From the NCBI GenBank assembly GCA_035582835.1, contig JAYKAV010002932.1:482625-546624 (forward strand): a stretch of DNA of 64,000 bases, read 5' to 3'. Positions 13,101-28,100 of this stretch are shown piece by piece. Below the pieces are notes generated by a model, which ran no database searches, was not told the DNA's origin, and saw only the letters and a program-made list of their open reading frames with translations. The DNA is from Phoebastria nigripes. Its lineage: Eukaryota > Chordata > Aves > Procellariiformes > Diomedeidae. Each line of letters starts with the position of its first letter. Position 1 is the stretch's first letter. The translations under genes were made by a program, and so were the position numbers.

Positions 13101-16100
13101 TATTTATGCAAACTAACAAATCTGTAATGAAATCACTGGTAAGTTATTAAATCATGCGGTTTTTCCTTCAAGCATTGCAAATTACCAAAAATTAAATCAT
13201 TTAAATATAGTATTATCGGTCCAGGTATCTGCTCTGGCTTTTTCTGGAAACAGTAGGTCTGCTTTGGAACAAGTAACGCATCTTCTGAGAGCAGTGTATT
13301 TCAGGTGTAACCAGGATGTACTTTTTGTGGCTGGACTACTGTAAATGAAACTAATTTAGTTGACTGAAACCCACCTTTATGAAATGGAAATGTTGAAATG
13401 TAAGGCAAGTGGAGTTTAAAATCCCAGTATATTCTCTCTCAGGTAGTCTGATGTTTTGCCAGTATTCTCCGTGCAGTAGAGTAGATCACAGCAGTGGGGA
13501 AATGGGCCAAACACAGTTTATAGAGTTGTTCTGTTGATTACCTTTTCATAGTAAAAATACAGGAGCTTGTTAAAATACCAGCCTTAAGCTCCAGTAAGCT
13601 GCCAGCGTTGGCCTAAATTTGGGCACGTGGATTGCTGAATAGCAGTTTATTGTGAAAAGTCAATTAATCTTCATGTAAACCCATGCAAATCTCATAAGCC
13701 ACCTCCATTAGAATGTGTTCTGTACTCCATGTACTAGTACGTGGGAATTTGTAGTAGTATGCTTTATTATCTTCGTTGCTTTATGCTGATACTAAGAAAA
13801 ATCTACGTTTTCTCCATAAAGAATGTTCCTTGTCTCCCCGGAATTGATGCATTGTAATTTCTGTTCTGCAGTATTACACAGATGTGGTTGTGACTTCTCC
13901 TAGGGCAACAAGTAGTTTCTTTCTAGATGTTGTAAATAAAACTTTCTGAATTGTCACCTTTTTATGAATAGCAAGAATATTTTGTTGAAAACTGGACACA
14001 CTGGGCATGTACAATGAGGGATGGAGAATGATGGAACGCTGTAGTGCTTCTAGCTAGGACGGGTCACACGCAGCATTAGACTAGATTGCTGTTTAATCCT
14101 GCTAAGAAGCCTGTACTCAGCTTGTCTTTATCTTGTGTATTTAAATAAATTTTCAGCAATATACTCTGCTTCTGTGTCCTTGGGATTTTGGCCCAGCAGG
14201 ATTCTGCTCAGCTGATGATAACTCGGATCGTACACTGGACAGAGCCAGGCTTGGTGATAGCAGCCATTGAGCTGGGTTAGAGCAATACATTTATTTTTTT
14301 GTAAATGAAAAATGTGCTCAACGTCTTTCCAAGTGGTGAGCAGGAGGCTTGGAAGCACAGATTTTACTGTTGCTGAATTTGCATTTGCAGCTGCCACTTT
14401 TCTGATCCTCCGGCGTGCGTTCACTGTAGCAGCACAGTGACGCTTCGTGTTGGGGTATGTGCATCAGAATTCCAGCTCGGCTATTCAAAGAAAATCCAAA
14501 CTCTTGCCATAGATCCGTAACAAGATGTGTTTCAAAGTCACAACTTGGTAGGAAAAATTATGCACTGTGCTTATATGCTGATAATTCACCTGATTAATCT
14601 TCTCTTCATTTGTATTGAAAAGTAATCCAGGATTTTTAAAGGCGTAAATGAAAGCTACGCGTTCAGTTGCTACTGGCTTGGCTTGTCGAGCACGCTGTGA
14701 AAGACAAGAGGTAGAGCTGGAGCACAAGGCATGCTTTTCTGGGGCTTGCCAGAGGTATTCTGTGGCATCCACGCTTGGGCTGAACAGCAGAAAACTGCGA
14801 CTTCATCACTGACAGGCAAGAGTTACAACATCTGAGTTAGTGGGGGAGAAGGTTAAAAGAAATAGTGTGAGAAAGAGGGGACTGAGAATAGCAGAGAACC
14901 TGAGGGAAAGAAGAAGAGGGCTGGGTGAGGGGGAAAAAAAGCTGTGTTTAAACCATTTCCTTTCATAAAGCAGCAGCTTGGGGCCCTCCAGCCACTGATG
15001 CTCTCTCCACAGTAGGTATCACTTCTATCGCAGGGCACTTATTCACCATGGGATCCTCCTGCAAGTCCCACTTTCCAACAGAAAGATACTGTGGGGAATT
15101 ATATGATGAAATGAGCTTCCTTTTCACAAGTTGAAATGGGTCAGAAATGGCTGGAGTGCCCAGGAGTGCGTTACAGGGAGCTGGAAGGGTTCATGTGGTT
15201 CAGGAGAGCATTAAGCCATCAGCATGGGTAGTTAGGAAAGAGCACATCTACGTACAGCAAAAGGAAGATGGCAGATTCATGCCTATTTATTCTTGTCTTC
15301 TTACCACTGCTTTTTCCCAAGGGAAATATATTTGACATGTGAGAGCCTGTTACCACAAAAGATTTAAAAAAAAAAAAAAAAGGTTTCCAGAAAAGTGAAA
15401 CGTAAAATTAAAGCCCCGTGTTGTTACTTCTGTGCCCCTACCCAGAGCAGAATCGCATTGCTATACCTCTCTGCTGTAAATCCTGTTCCCAAAGTGGTGT
15501 GAGCTGGGTTTGCCACTTGGGTTGTCAGCGGAGAGCACTGGCTCCATTAGTCCCCATCTCAGCTGGCAGCTCATGCTCAGGAGATCCCAGCGAGAAGCAG
15601 AAAGTGCTAATGGGGATGAAATAGAAATGGTTTGGCAAAGTAATCATAAGGGCTCTCTGCGGCATCCTCAGCTCTGGCCAGTGGTGCTGCGTAACAGGAG
15701 GAGCACAAATGACAAAACCTGAAAGGGAGGAATTGCTGCTCAAAAAAAAAAAGAATAAAAGAAGGAAAAAAAAAAAACCAAACCACCACAAAATAAGAAT
15801 GAAGGCATTTTAGTAGTAGCAGTGGCAGCCATCGCAGATGAGGTAGTCTCGCTCTTTAACAAACGGAGCACGAACCTGAATCCTTTATTTAGGCTCCATG
15901 TGGCTCTTCCCAAGGAGTTTGCCTGGGCAAGGGCTGAACAAAACCTCTCTTTCCTGAATACCAGGTAAACAGAAACAGTATTTGGGTCACACCGCAGTGA
16001 GTGATTCCTTCACTTGCCAAAGAAGAAAGTGCAACACAAATAGAAATTGTAGCTAACTTTGCTGGAGCCTCGTAATCTTACCAGGGTATCAAATACATCC

Positions 16101-19100
16101 CTTGCCATTATATTTTGTCATGAACTTAATAGTGCAATGCGAAAGATTATGGAAAAATGTCTAATATTTGTATATTGTTTGATAATTAAATATTGCAAAG
16201 ATGTGTCAGCTCATTACTAATCGTAATTAAAGTAGTTATTTCCATTTTCAGCTCAGACGTGTGTAATTAAATGTACCTGGGAAAGAACTGCCTATTTTCT
16301 CTAAATAATTAACAGCTATTGTTGCTGCACTGGGTGCTGACCTCACACGGGGTCCTGTTGGGTTTGTCGTAGCACTGCTAATTCCATAAGCTCCTGCAGG
16401 CAGGCCACCGCACAGCATCAGCTCTGAGCTGTAGGATCAGCTGGTGCAGAGGGTCTCATCTCTACACGAGTGAGAAGAGTTCATAAGATGACAGGAGCTG
16501 AGGATCTGGCTCATTGATTGAATGTTTGAGAGGGAAGTAAATAATCACAAGCGGGCAGTGGCTGGAAAGCAGAGCTTGGTCTTAGTGAGCCAAGGAGCTT
16601 GCACAAGCAGGCTGGCATGAACAAGGAGAGACGGAAGAAGCTCATGGGATAGAAGGAGACTTAAATGGAGCAGAGCCTGCCTCAGACTTTCCACACGCTT
16701 CTGCCCCAACTGTCNGCTCACTGTTTTACTTCAGAATAGGCTCAGAGGAGAATCAGTTTGGTTGACTGTGCATGTGAACCTCAAGGTAGGACTCGTACAG
16801 CTGACATGGAGAACAGTCTCCCCATTTCTTCGTAGGCACTTTTAAGTATCTGAAGACTTTTGTCATCCTTTCAAACATCTGAAGGACAATTTGATCTAAG
16901 TCCTTTAGGTTTGTTCCAATTTGGTGACTGGGGAACTGGGAGTAAGGGACTAAATAGGCTTTAGTTTGGATAGGAAGAAGAAAACAAAGGCAGATTATGA
17001 AAATATTTGAAGAAGTTCCTGCATCTTGGGAAGCTTTCCTGTCTCTCCAGGCATCTCGGGTTTGGCTGTAACTGCTTTTGTTTATCTGGGGATGTCTCAC
17101 TGTGCTTTTCTAACCTATGATTAAATGAAAGGCAAAGAGTCTTAAGTTTTTGGTATTGCTTATGTCAGGGTAAAAGAGTAGAAGATGTATTAATAAGCCC
17201 ACACTTTCCAAACGCTGTTAAAAGATTTTTATCTTTAAATCAGTTGCTGAAATAGCACCTTTTGACTGTACGTATGCTTCATACCCAGAGAGTGTATTTA
17301 GAACAGCGCCTTTATGGTACAATCTGAGGATTGACCCAAAAAAATTGTTTATATTGTATGCTTCTTTGGCACTTATGTGTAGAAGGGTGCCTTCCTTATG
17401 ATGTGGACATTGGCAATTTCCCTGTGCTCATCAGTAGAGCCAATGCTCTGTCTGTGACTGCGTTTTTAATTAATCTTGGACTTGAACAAAGGTAGAGACT
17501 GCTAGCATCTCTTGCGTCCAACTGCTGTTCTGAGTTGTGGGTTGGTTTGAGTGATATTTATCAACTGCTTTTGTTTTCACCAGATAATGATGATTCTGAT
17601 GTAGAGATTCAAGAGGATGAAGGTTCCGACAGTGAAGTGGAAGACAGGCAGATCATGAAGCAGCGCACCACCATGGAAACACTACTGCAAGGTATCTTAA
17701 CCTTTCCTTAGTTGCCTTTATTCAGAAGGATATGCTGGAATTATCTGAGTGACCTTAAATGTCAGAAGACCCTGTTATGGTTCAAGGATATTGGCACTGT
17801 TCAGTTCTCATGAGCTGTGNGAGGACGGTGTCTTGTGGAGAAAACATAGTGCTTTCAGGGGAGCAAATTAAGGATTATTTACTGAAAAAAGTACTGTGTG
17901 AGAAAAATCCTTCCTTGGTATTGNCTTACAGATTCTTGAAGTAGCTTTATACAAAGCCTTAGAAAAGTAATGCCATTTCTCATTGCAAAGCATTTATTTT
18001 CCTTTAGCTGTTGACACTCATTCTAGTAGAGTCTTCTTCAAAAGGAGACCTTTAGCGAGTCCATAAAGCCACCTGCACTGACACAGTCACGGGTGCAAAA
18101 CGCCTGAGTTATTTCTTTCAGGGAAGGACGTCTAGCTTCTGCCACTGTTTATGTGGAGTGGAATTGCAGCCTCTGGCTGCTGATTCCACTAGAGCCCTGG
18201 TCAGAAGCAACTCGGAGAAATTACTGTCTGAGGGTCTGTGTTTCACTTAGGTGGAAAAAGAAATGTTCTGCTTAGTCTATAGTCAAGCAAAATGAAACCA
18301 GGAAATCAGGTTAGTTCTCTGTGGCGTTCTTGTTAGCGGTGAGTGATTCTGACCATCAGCAAAAGCCTCTCTGGGATCTGGATGAAGTGCCTGTGTGGGT
18401 AATTTCATGTGCCACTACTTCTGCTGGAACCTGTTACTTAGATAAACTGCAAATATGTGTTTTTTCTGAGTTGAATTCTGCTCTCCCCTCTCTGCCTGAG
18501 ACCAGAGCAAGAAGCTGAAGTTCTCAAGTCAATATAATTCAAGCATTTTTATCCTCAGTTCCTCTGTTTTTCATAAAACTTGAAAATTCTTGATAAGTTC
18601 TAGAAACGCTAATATTCACTAAGGATTTTTACATTTTCGTTTCTTAAGGAAAGGTTTGTACACAGTTTTTAGAGCTTTGGAGGTGACTGTGTAACTGTCT
18701 GTGATGCTTCATCTCAGATGGCATCATAACCTAGCGACGTGGGTACTGGCTGCAGTCAGAGTCAGCTCTTAATACCAGTTTTAGGAGCGAAAAGCTTTAT
18801 TATAAAAGTTGTAGATTTTGTTGCAAGTAGAATTTTTTCTAGGAAGAGCTGTGTTATCATTAATTACACTTACTGGAGACTCGGCATTAGCTTGTCAGAC
18901 TTAAAGCAAGCAGTTCAAATCCCTGAGATGTTTTCTCTGCTGTGCTGTTTAGATTGCTTTCTATGCTTTTGTAGGTCTCTTCCTAGTGTTTAGTAAACTA
19001 CTTCTGCCAGATAATTATCCTCTGACTTTTGCATACTCTGAGCATGCTGTTTGTTGACTACACAGTCACCATCCCAGTCTTTACTCTCCTTATCTCTGTG

Positions 19101-22100
19101 TAAGTTGGAAGCCTCCCTTAGCTCTCTGTCCTCTTTTTGCCTCTCACCTGCTGTGAACTACTGAAGCAGCTCCAGGTATGTTAAATGGCTCTCGAGATGC
19201 CCTTCCTACAAGTCCTCCGAAGGAGTAAGGTTGTATTCCCCCATTCTAACTCACAACACTTCAGTCCTACAGTGCTCCAGTGCAATCTTTGCTGGCAGAG
19301 ATGGATGCAAACATTGTTAGACTCTTAAGGGACGGATTGTTGGCTCGCTTTTCTGCTTTGCTGAGGTTACTCATCATCATCTTGGGCAAGTCACCCAGTT
19401 GCTCTAGCTGTAGCTACACTGTGAGATTAACAGCAAGCACTCTGTCCATACCACTAGCTTTGGTTCAAAATGCCTATACTTTTTGTTTAGGAAAACTCAA
19501 CCTTGGGATATCTCTGCTTCTGGTGTTAGAGCGAGCTTGCTCAGTCCTGCCCATTCTTATCTGTCCAGAACATACAAACAAAAGCTTGGAATGTATCAAG
19601 ACGCCAGTCAGGCCAAAGCCTTCCTTCAGGAGCTCCAGCCTGATCCAGAGTGCGTGCTTCCATGACAAGCAGTTCTAGCCTTGAGAACAGGCTCAGATCT
19701 GCACCTCTCTGTCTGTGTAAACGGGACCCTGTGGTCCAGGACCCTCATCGATAGTAAGGTTATATGTTTGACTGCATGACCCTCACCAGCTGAAGCGCTG
19801 GAGATGTGTCAAGACTTGAGATTAATGTCAGGTGTGTCAGCTTCTTTAGAAAATCAGGCCTGAACATTCACTGGCCATTTGTCATTAAACACACCAAGAA
19901 TCTATACATGTACTTCAGCACAGGTAGTTTGCATTTAAAATGTACTTAATTATTAAGGCAGCATGACAAGAACATTATTTCTATTGATTACTGCTTTTTT
20001 CCTTGACTCAATTCAAGAGATTTCAATCACTTTCTTTTGAAGCATTGTGTCTCCTTACACGGTGGTGCTTCTGAGCCATATTTGCTCTCAAGCGAAGGAG
20101 AAATGGTCCACTGTGGTCAGTTCCTGTAGTTGCTGTGATTCAGTTTTACATCTCTAATTTCCAGGTTATTAGTATTGTAAGAGAAGACTTCCTCCCTCTG
20201 TCTGTAATAGGTGGGGAGGTATTCCAGTGTGTTTTGCCATTATAGAGGCAAGATTCTCAGGGAGAGATAATCTCTGTTATTAGGCCACTTGGTATAATTG
20301 AGAAAAATCAACACACTTTCACCCTCAAGAGTCCTTTCATCAGGTTTGTCTAGATGCAGCAAAATTCAAACTAAATGCAGCTTTGACAATATTGCTCCTG
20401 GTTTATTCTTTTAGCCAATTAAAAGACTTATAGGATTTAGTCTCTCATGGAGCGGAAAACAGTGTTAGCTGGGGGAGACATGACAGGCTGCTAGCTCCTG
20501 TGGTACAGAGAGAAAATCCAACCCTTACTCCCCATGTACAAAGAGGAATAGGCAGCAGCAGGTTAAGGAGGAACCTGTAATATGCTATGGAGCTTGTATC
20601 TCCTTTGAGTTCAATGGTTCTGATTCAACAGTACAGCAAACCCAGTTTTAGGAACCCGGGACGGCTTCTGTATAAGGAGGGAGCAGGCATGGGTGTGAAA
20701 ATAAATGGCTAGGAAGATAGTCACCAAACTGACAGATGCTGGCTTACTGGGTTTGTGAAACTACAACCTGTTTTGTTATCACAATATCACAATTGCAGGC
20801 AAGTCTCCTCCTTGATGGGGCTTCTTATAATAAATCCGTGTGTCACTAATCATTTGCTTTTGTAAGTAAGAGAATACATTGATTTATCATTTGTAACTTC
20901 TAATTTGAACGTTGTCAATGTGAATAAAAATCGCGTCCTCTTTTATTCTGTCTGGCAATAGATAAGTGAGGTTGTTGCACAAATAAAATAGATGCATGGA
21001 CTTCCCTGAGGTCAAACCATGAGTTAGTGATGGGGAATAAGACTGTTTTGTCAGAGAACCAAAGAAAAAGAAATTCTCGCCATGTTGAAGGTCTTAACCG
21101 TCTGCAGTGTAGAGAAACCTCTTGCCTGAAACAGGCCATAAACCGGTAGTTTGCAGCAGGATGGTTGTTCACATGCAGATGGGGTGGACATCAGGGTGAA
21201 GAATGCAAAGCCTTGTCCAAGGAATGTAGAAGCTGCCATGCCAGGTCAGGCATGAGGTCTGTCTAGCCTGGTCTTCTGTCTCCAGCACTGGCTGAAAGAA
21301 AATGCCTGGGGAAGAGTATAGGAACTTCCCTCAAGTTCCCTCCCGCTCTCAAACTGTTTCAGCCCTCATCAGGATTTCCTGAGCTGGATGTGGTTTCCAC
21401 AGATTTAGTCTAACCCTCAGTAAATGTTTGGCTTTTTTTTCTAAGAACCTTTCCAGTTTCCCCTTGAACTAAAGTGGATTTTTTTTCACCTGCACTATCA
21501 AAAGCAGCAGATTTTGAAGTGATGTTGCGTTTACATGTGCAGATCCATCTTTCCAGTCTCATTCGGACCGGAGTTCTGAAATGCATTTTGGAATCATGAG
21601 CAAATTCAGGATCTCTCCTCTTCCCAGCGATAGCACTGGCTGATTGGGTAGGCCATGGCAGAGTGGCACACACTGTGCTTGGAGCAAGGTAGGCAGTGGA
21701 AATGCTGCTGAATGAAGCAGAAATGATCTGCGCTTGCAGAACTGTGGGACTGTGCCTGTCTATAGTAAATCACCCTCTATTCCACACTGCCAGGATCTTT
21801 CAGCTCCTGTAAACCAATTATCCGAATGCTTTAGCTCTTATGTTTCCTTCTGTAATGTTGGTGTTAAGAGGCAGTTTTGTCCTGTTTGGACCACAGAGAC
21901 CATTTCACTACCGAGACATTAACAACTTCAGTCCTATTTGGTCTTTATCGTAAGAAGACAGCTTTATAAAACTCTGAATGTTTTTCAGTAAACAATCAGT
22001 CCAAAGTCAAACAATGAGAGAGCAGCTCTCTTGGAGCCTCTTACCTTTGCAAAACTGACCCAGAGGATCAATGTGGTAATGATGTGCTGGCAGCCAGGTT

Positions 22101-25100
22101 AGCGAGTGTACTTGCTACTGAATGGATAAAATCTTTGCCTGTGAAAACCTGAGCTGTTTAACATAGCAAGAACAAATAAGTCTCTGAGTGCAGCAGATGA
22201 GAATAAAGGGTTTTTATTAAGAAAGCAAAGTGTACCTCGTTGGAGGAAGTGGAACCAAGTGTGCGACAATCAAACCAGAGGTGGGTTCAGGGGCAGACAG
22301 AGAGCACGGTCCCGTGTCTCCATGGACATGGGCTGGCTTGCCAGCGCCAGCTGTTCCCGTGCTGTAGCCTGGCCCGCGGGGATCCCCGATCCTGTACAGA
22401 TGCATCTCACAGAGGCAGCACATGCAGAGCAGCACATATCCAAAGCATGGTGATGATGCTGTTGTGGCAGACGCTCAGTGTTTTGAGATGATGATGTTTA
22501 GCTTCCCTGTCTTGGTTTTCTTCTTAAACTTGTGCTTGTGATTATTAAGTAGGAGCTGGCTAGCAGACATTGGGAAAGGGCCAAAGGTACCCTGGGGGGA
22601 AGGCTGCGGAGGCTGAATTAGCCCTTGTTTTTTCAGTCCTGTAGGGAGAATGGGAGCTTTGACATAGTAGCAAGAAATCTTCTCAGGTGAGCCTACACAG
22701 TCCTGTTTCCAAATTCCTCCATATAGCATGCAAGCTGAAAAGTAGGGAAGTCCTGTTCTCAGTGGAAGTGGTCAGACTCCGCTTGTGGAAATTCCCTCTC
22801 CAGCTTGTGCCCATGTTCAGATTTCTGCTACTGAATTTCTAGAATGTTTTCNTTCCCTCTAACCTCCCCAGGTGTGTAGAAACCACAGGTGTGCCATCAA
22901 TATGCAGGGGAGTGAGGGATTCAATTAGGAATGTGCAACAGCTGCCTGCTCCTTGTTGGATGTCTTGTTCACATTGAATTCCTGTGGCTGTCACCTGCCT
23001 AATTTTTAAAAACACATGTTAAATAACGAGTCTATTTCTTCCCTTCTCTCTGGTTCCTAAAGGAAATTACATCTCTGGGTCCAAGACCAAGAAACGTATG
23101 CCAGTGCATTTATCTTTACAAATACATGATAAAAAATCTGCAGGTTTTCTCGAAATGTTGCATTCTTCTCTGTTGTGGAAATGAGTCTTGATAAGAAAAA
23201 CACGCTGAAGCCCACTGCAGTTGTCTAGGCATCATTCAAATGCTGTGTGATCCCATCCCTGATCTCTCAGCTTCATCCATAGCGACAGCTGCCTCTTACT
23301 GGCATGCAGCTTAGTGCGGGATGTGGTCTCCCTCTTTACTGTTCCCAAGGCCTTCCCCCCAATCAGTCTGTTCAGAAACCCTTAAGAAACAGTGATCAGT
23401 CAGAGTACCTGGAGCTTGTGTTTTTTAAAAGCGGGGGGGTGGGGGCGGGAGAAGAAAATGTCTTTTTCAGAGCCATGCCACACTTGATAACTCAAGTGCC
23501 ACTAGGGAGGATTTGCCAAGGGTGTTGCACATGCAAACTTCAGCCGCACACTCAAGAAACTGTCAGTGTCTTCCTGATGTCCCAGCAGTTCTGGCACGGC
23601 AAGGCCTGAGTCTCAAAAATACCAGGAATCTGCAGTTCACCTACTCTGTGGGGCTTGCAGGTACTCTGCATCTCGTGCTTGCAGAGGCCAAAATAGATTC
23701 TGATGTCTGCACAGAAGGGAGAGCTGATGTGGCATCAAGTGGACAGAGGTGAGTCAGATATGAACAGCAGCCTTGACACAGGCTCTGCTGGGCACTGAAC
23801 TCTTCTTACCTTTCCTTTCTATGTGGGATTTGTGATTATTGTTTGTAACCCCAGAGCTCCTTTGAAAATCCCCGCCTGATTTCTTGGCAGTTAACAAGAA
23901 GTACAGAGCAACAGAAATAAAAATCTCTTCTAACCTGGCCAGGCTGCTCTCTTCCTGATGGTTCTTCNTGAGCCCTGGTGTTTGCAGGCATCTCGTTGCA
24001 TGTGTTTGCCTTGATTCAAAGTCTGTGACAGTGAGGAGATGAGTGGGTCTGGATTTCGCATGTACCGTGGTGGTGGCAGAGGGAGAAGGTTGAGGCATAA
24101 AGAATGGGTCTGGCGGGAGGTATTTGGCTGTGCATTAGAAGGATTCAAGTTCTCCAGCTGTTTCATAGTGTATGAAGTCAAGGGGAAAAATTTCACAAAT
24201 GCACCTGCTCTCAGAGCACCTCAGAGGACTCTACCAAACTGGTATTGCTCTCCATGAACTTTTAAAAATAAATTACTTCCTTGTCAACTTCACAAAGTGC
24301 AATTTTATCCTGACCGGGGCTTTGTACGCACGGCATACAGTGGGTCCTTGTGACTGTGCTCCTGGAGTGAATATACTTTTCTAGTAAAGCAAATCAAGTT
24401 CTAACTGTAAACCTTATAAAAGAATTTTGGACAGTCAGATTAGTCTCTTCCTTGTCTCTTCAGGTCAAGCGGGAGGGAAAAAGCAGTCAACACTAAGTGT
24501 TTGAGCCACTGGGTCTAACTGCCGGTGCTTGGAGGAAACTGATCTGGGGAGGGAGAAAGCTGATACAACTGCTTTTCTCATTTTCATGTTCTTCTGTGTG
24601 GATCTCTGCAGATTCCTGTCCCCCAGATAAAAGTCTGCAAAGTCTTTAGTTTCCTGATATTGGACAATATTACTAGGCTCATGTAGCTGGGGAAAGGGGG
24701 GGCAATCAAGTGTGTTTGGCAACACCAAAAAGGGGCTGCAGTTTGGAATTCACAGAAATGAATTTGTCTTAACTTGAAATAGAGCTTCCTCCCACCATCT
24801 CAGCATCTGCTCCCAACAGAGCTGTCTTTGGCTGTATGTTTTGTGTTAGCAAAGTTAAGTGCTCCCTGGGAGGGAGGAGATGTTTCTGTACGCTTTCAGC
24901 CTGTATTATGGCCATTGCGACACTGAACCTAGTGGAGAAGGAGGAGAGGTTGTAGGTCTGAAATGGTGGGATTGAGACAGGTGACTCACTTCTGAGCAAA
25001 TTTCCTTTTCATGGAGGGTGTGAGAAATAAATAGAAGTATGCTCATCCTGGGCAGCAACTGTAGTGTGCCTAATTAATCATTGTACTTTGGCAATGCCTG

Positions 25101-28100
25101 GAAAATGCTGCTGAGATCAGGGCCTTGGGCTAAGGGCTATACTCACACTTAAGAACGCAGTGCCCAAAGGGCATGCAGATCAGAAAGATCAGGCAAAAGA
25201 TTTATCCCAATTTTCTGTGTGCAGAGGTGATGCGTAGGGAAGGGAGGTGTCTTATCTGAGCTCACGCTGTGAATTTGCATTAGGAGCTGGAGACTGAATG
25301 CGGATCTCCAAACTGGGAGCAAAATGTTTCAGCTGCAAATCTACCTTCCCCTCATGGTAGGTTGTCCTAACCTCTCAGGTTAAGTGTCGCTTCTTGCTGT
25401 CAGGCACAGGGTTAACATATACCCACTGCTGGGTAAGAAGATGTAAATCATTCTAGTCCTGTGGATCCATTGTAAGGCAGCTGCACGGGTTAGTACAATG
25501 GCAAGCATCACACGCAGAGGAAAAATGGCAAATGCTCACAGGCTTAAAATCGTGGATGCACGTTCACCTCTGATCTTTGATAGCTCAGTGGCTATAAACC
25601 GTGGCGATGCACAGAGATTAGATTTGAATCCAAAGGTGCAGTGAATTACAGTCTGTTCATTACTAACATTTTACCTAATTATCACTTTGTACAGCCTGTC
25701 CCGGGTGAATTCACATTNTCCGTAAGTAAACATAACAGGCTCTCACCTGCTTGGAAGCTGCGTGAACCTCCGTGGCCAGAGTGGTGCAGCACTAATGCCG
25801 CAGCAAGCTGAGCCCAGCTAAATTGAACCCAGGAAATTTGAAGTGACAAACACCCTCGTACCTGCCAGCTCTCCCTGTCCTGTGCAGACGACTCCTCTGT
25901 TTCCTGCCTCCCCCCCAGTACACACAGAAATGCACCACGGCCATCTGTCACTCCTCTTGCTCCCACACGCAGAAACTTGGGGGTTTATGATCTGAAAGTT
26001 AAAATAACTCTCTGCCTTTGTCAAGGAAGCTCTTCTACCAATGTGGAAAATCTGCTTTCTCTCCTGTTTAGTCTGCAGCATAGTGTACAACCTGAAGCTC
26101 CAGGCCCTCTGCATCCTGGGGTGTCTCCTGTGAGCGTCCCAGGGCTGTGCTACAGGACCTAATCCTGCTGATCCCACAGTCGCTAGTTCAAAGAGGTGCT
26201 CCTAGCTTAAACGATGTAGGGATCAAAGTCTGGGCAGTACCTGGTTCTCGGCTTCCTCCAGATGTAAGCAGTTAGATGCCCATAAGATGTCCTTATTGTT
26301 TCCACTGATGGAAGAGCAGCATCCAGCATCCTGCAGGCCTTCTGTTAGCATTCTCTAAGCTCTTTGCTTGGCATTTTTGAACTGTCCTATTTCATCAGCT
26401 CTCCTTATGTGATATCTTGATTCTCTTTTATATTCAGGATCTCTCTCAGCTTTGTCTTAGCAGTAAATTTTAGGAGCTCCCTGCTGCTTTCTCCTTTTGA
26501 GGTAGTAATTCCCTATCTAGCACTTTACGCTGAGCCTTCTCCATAGCAAAATTGCAGTTAAACTCTTGGAGCCATCTGTAGACTGGGCAAAAATGTGGTT
26601 CCGTTGTCGTCTAATGATGTCAGTTGTAATCATCTCCAAATTTACATAGTTTAGTCTAGCGTAAATTAGAGCAAAAGTCTCTAAAGCTTGAAGAGAGATC
26701 TGCTGTCCAGGAATAATCTTATAATTCCATCTCCACTGCCTCTGTTATCAGCAACCTGATGGATACAGGGCACCGTTTTTTATTTAAAGACGTAAGATCC
26801 TTTAAATTATCTGCCTTGACACAACAAGGGTTTTTTGGTGACTTCTGGATGAGTTAGCCAGCTTTTTGCTATAACTAACCCAAAACAATCTGCAAAGGGG
26901 ATGAAAGGGACCTGTCTTCTTTTGTACTTTGGAAGGTACAAAAGAGGTTTGACAGGATATATTTTAAAGTTGCTTTGTTTTCATGCTAAAAAAAAAAGAT
27001 TTTGTCTACATTGGAAAAATCCATATTTGGCGTAGGGAAAAGTAGTGATGACAGGAGATAAACAGATGGTGAAATGCGATGGTCACAGCAGAACTGTTAA
27101 ATAGGCATCCGGTTAGTGCTGAGTGAGTTCTGGCGGCTGCAGGAAGCAGGACTGAGTCACCCAGTCAGCCCACACGCAAAATTTCCCCAGTCACAACTCT
27201 GCTATACCCATTCCCAACACCTCCCGGGCTCCCTTCCTAGCAAAGGAGACCATGCTAGCATCTTCCCCATTTCATATGGCCTCTACGTAGCCAAAAGTAA
27301 CAAAGCAAGGTGCAAGTGTGTTCTCCCTTTTTAGTGAACTCCCTACAACCCTGAGATCTCCATCTCCCTCTTCAGACTTACACATCCAACTCTCAACAAG
27401 AAATTCTTGAGATTTGCCTTGGCACTGCCTAGGATTCCTGTGAGATGTCAGTCCCTACTGGAATATCAGAAAGGATCTGAGCACAGTGAGCTCTCTAAAG
27501 GACAGAAGGCTTACCACATGGAAGAGATGGGCTTTTGTTCTCTGTGTACCAAAGCAGAGGAAGGAATATGCCAATTCACGGAATTGTTTAGGTTGGAAAG
27601 GGACCTCTCAAGATCATCGAGTCCAACCCCTCTGCTCAAACAGGAGGTTTGAGCAGGTTGTCCGGGACCACATCCAGTTGGGTTTTGAATATCTCCATGG
27701 ATGGAGACTCCACAACTTCTCTTGGCAACCTTGTTCCAGTGTTTGACCACCCTCACAGTAAAAAAAAGTGGTTTCTTGTGTTCAGATAGAATTTCCTGTT
27801 TCTTAATGTGTCTGTTGCCTCTTGTCCTGTCAGAACTGTCATACCAGCATAAGGTAGCTCTGGAAATACCATCGTGACTGGAATTACTGTCAGCCTTACC
27901 CTCTTCTACCTTCTCCTGAGCTCTGAGGCTTAACAAGGCGGGTGACGTTACATGCATTGGGATCTCATCCTCTCGCTGCCGTTTGACTAGTCCTCTAAAA
28001 TGTAAACTCTGAACTTTATCTTTCATTCTCCCTCAGTGTTAACCATGAGCCAGGCTTTATGGTGACTCTCTTTGCTCTTGCAGGAAGAACTGGTGCACGG

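Larger units (their letters stand above)
17692..28083 (+). other. CLUAP1: CLUAP1 intron (about 10.4 kb)
   Basis: AT-rich intron bounded by GTATCT and CTCTTGCAG. It holds an old LINE-like relic near 21250-21480, a G-rich run at about 23432-23450, and a CR1 fragment at 27570-27860. No supported exon; the longest open frame (about 132 codons at 19280-19678) resembles nothing I know. Confidence 0.6.

Noticed and set aside
19280..19678. Open frame of 132 codons in a CLUAP1 intron
   Set aside because: No recognisable domain, a weak start and ordinary intron composition.
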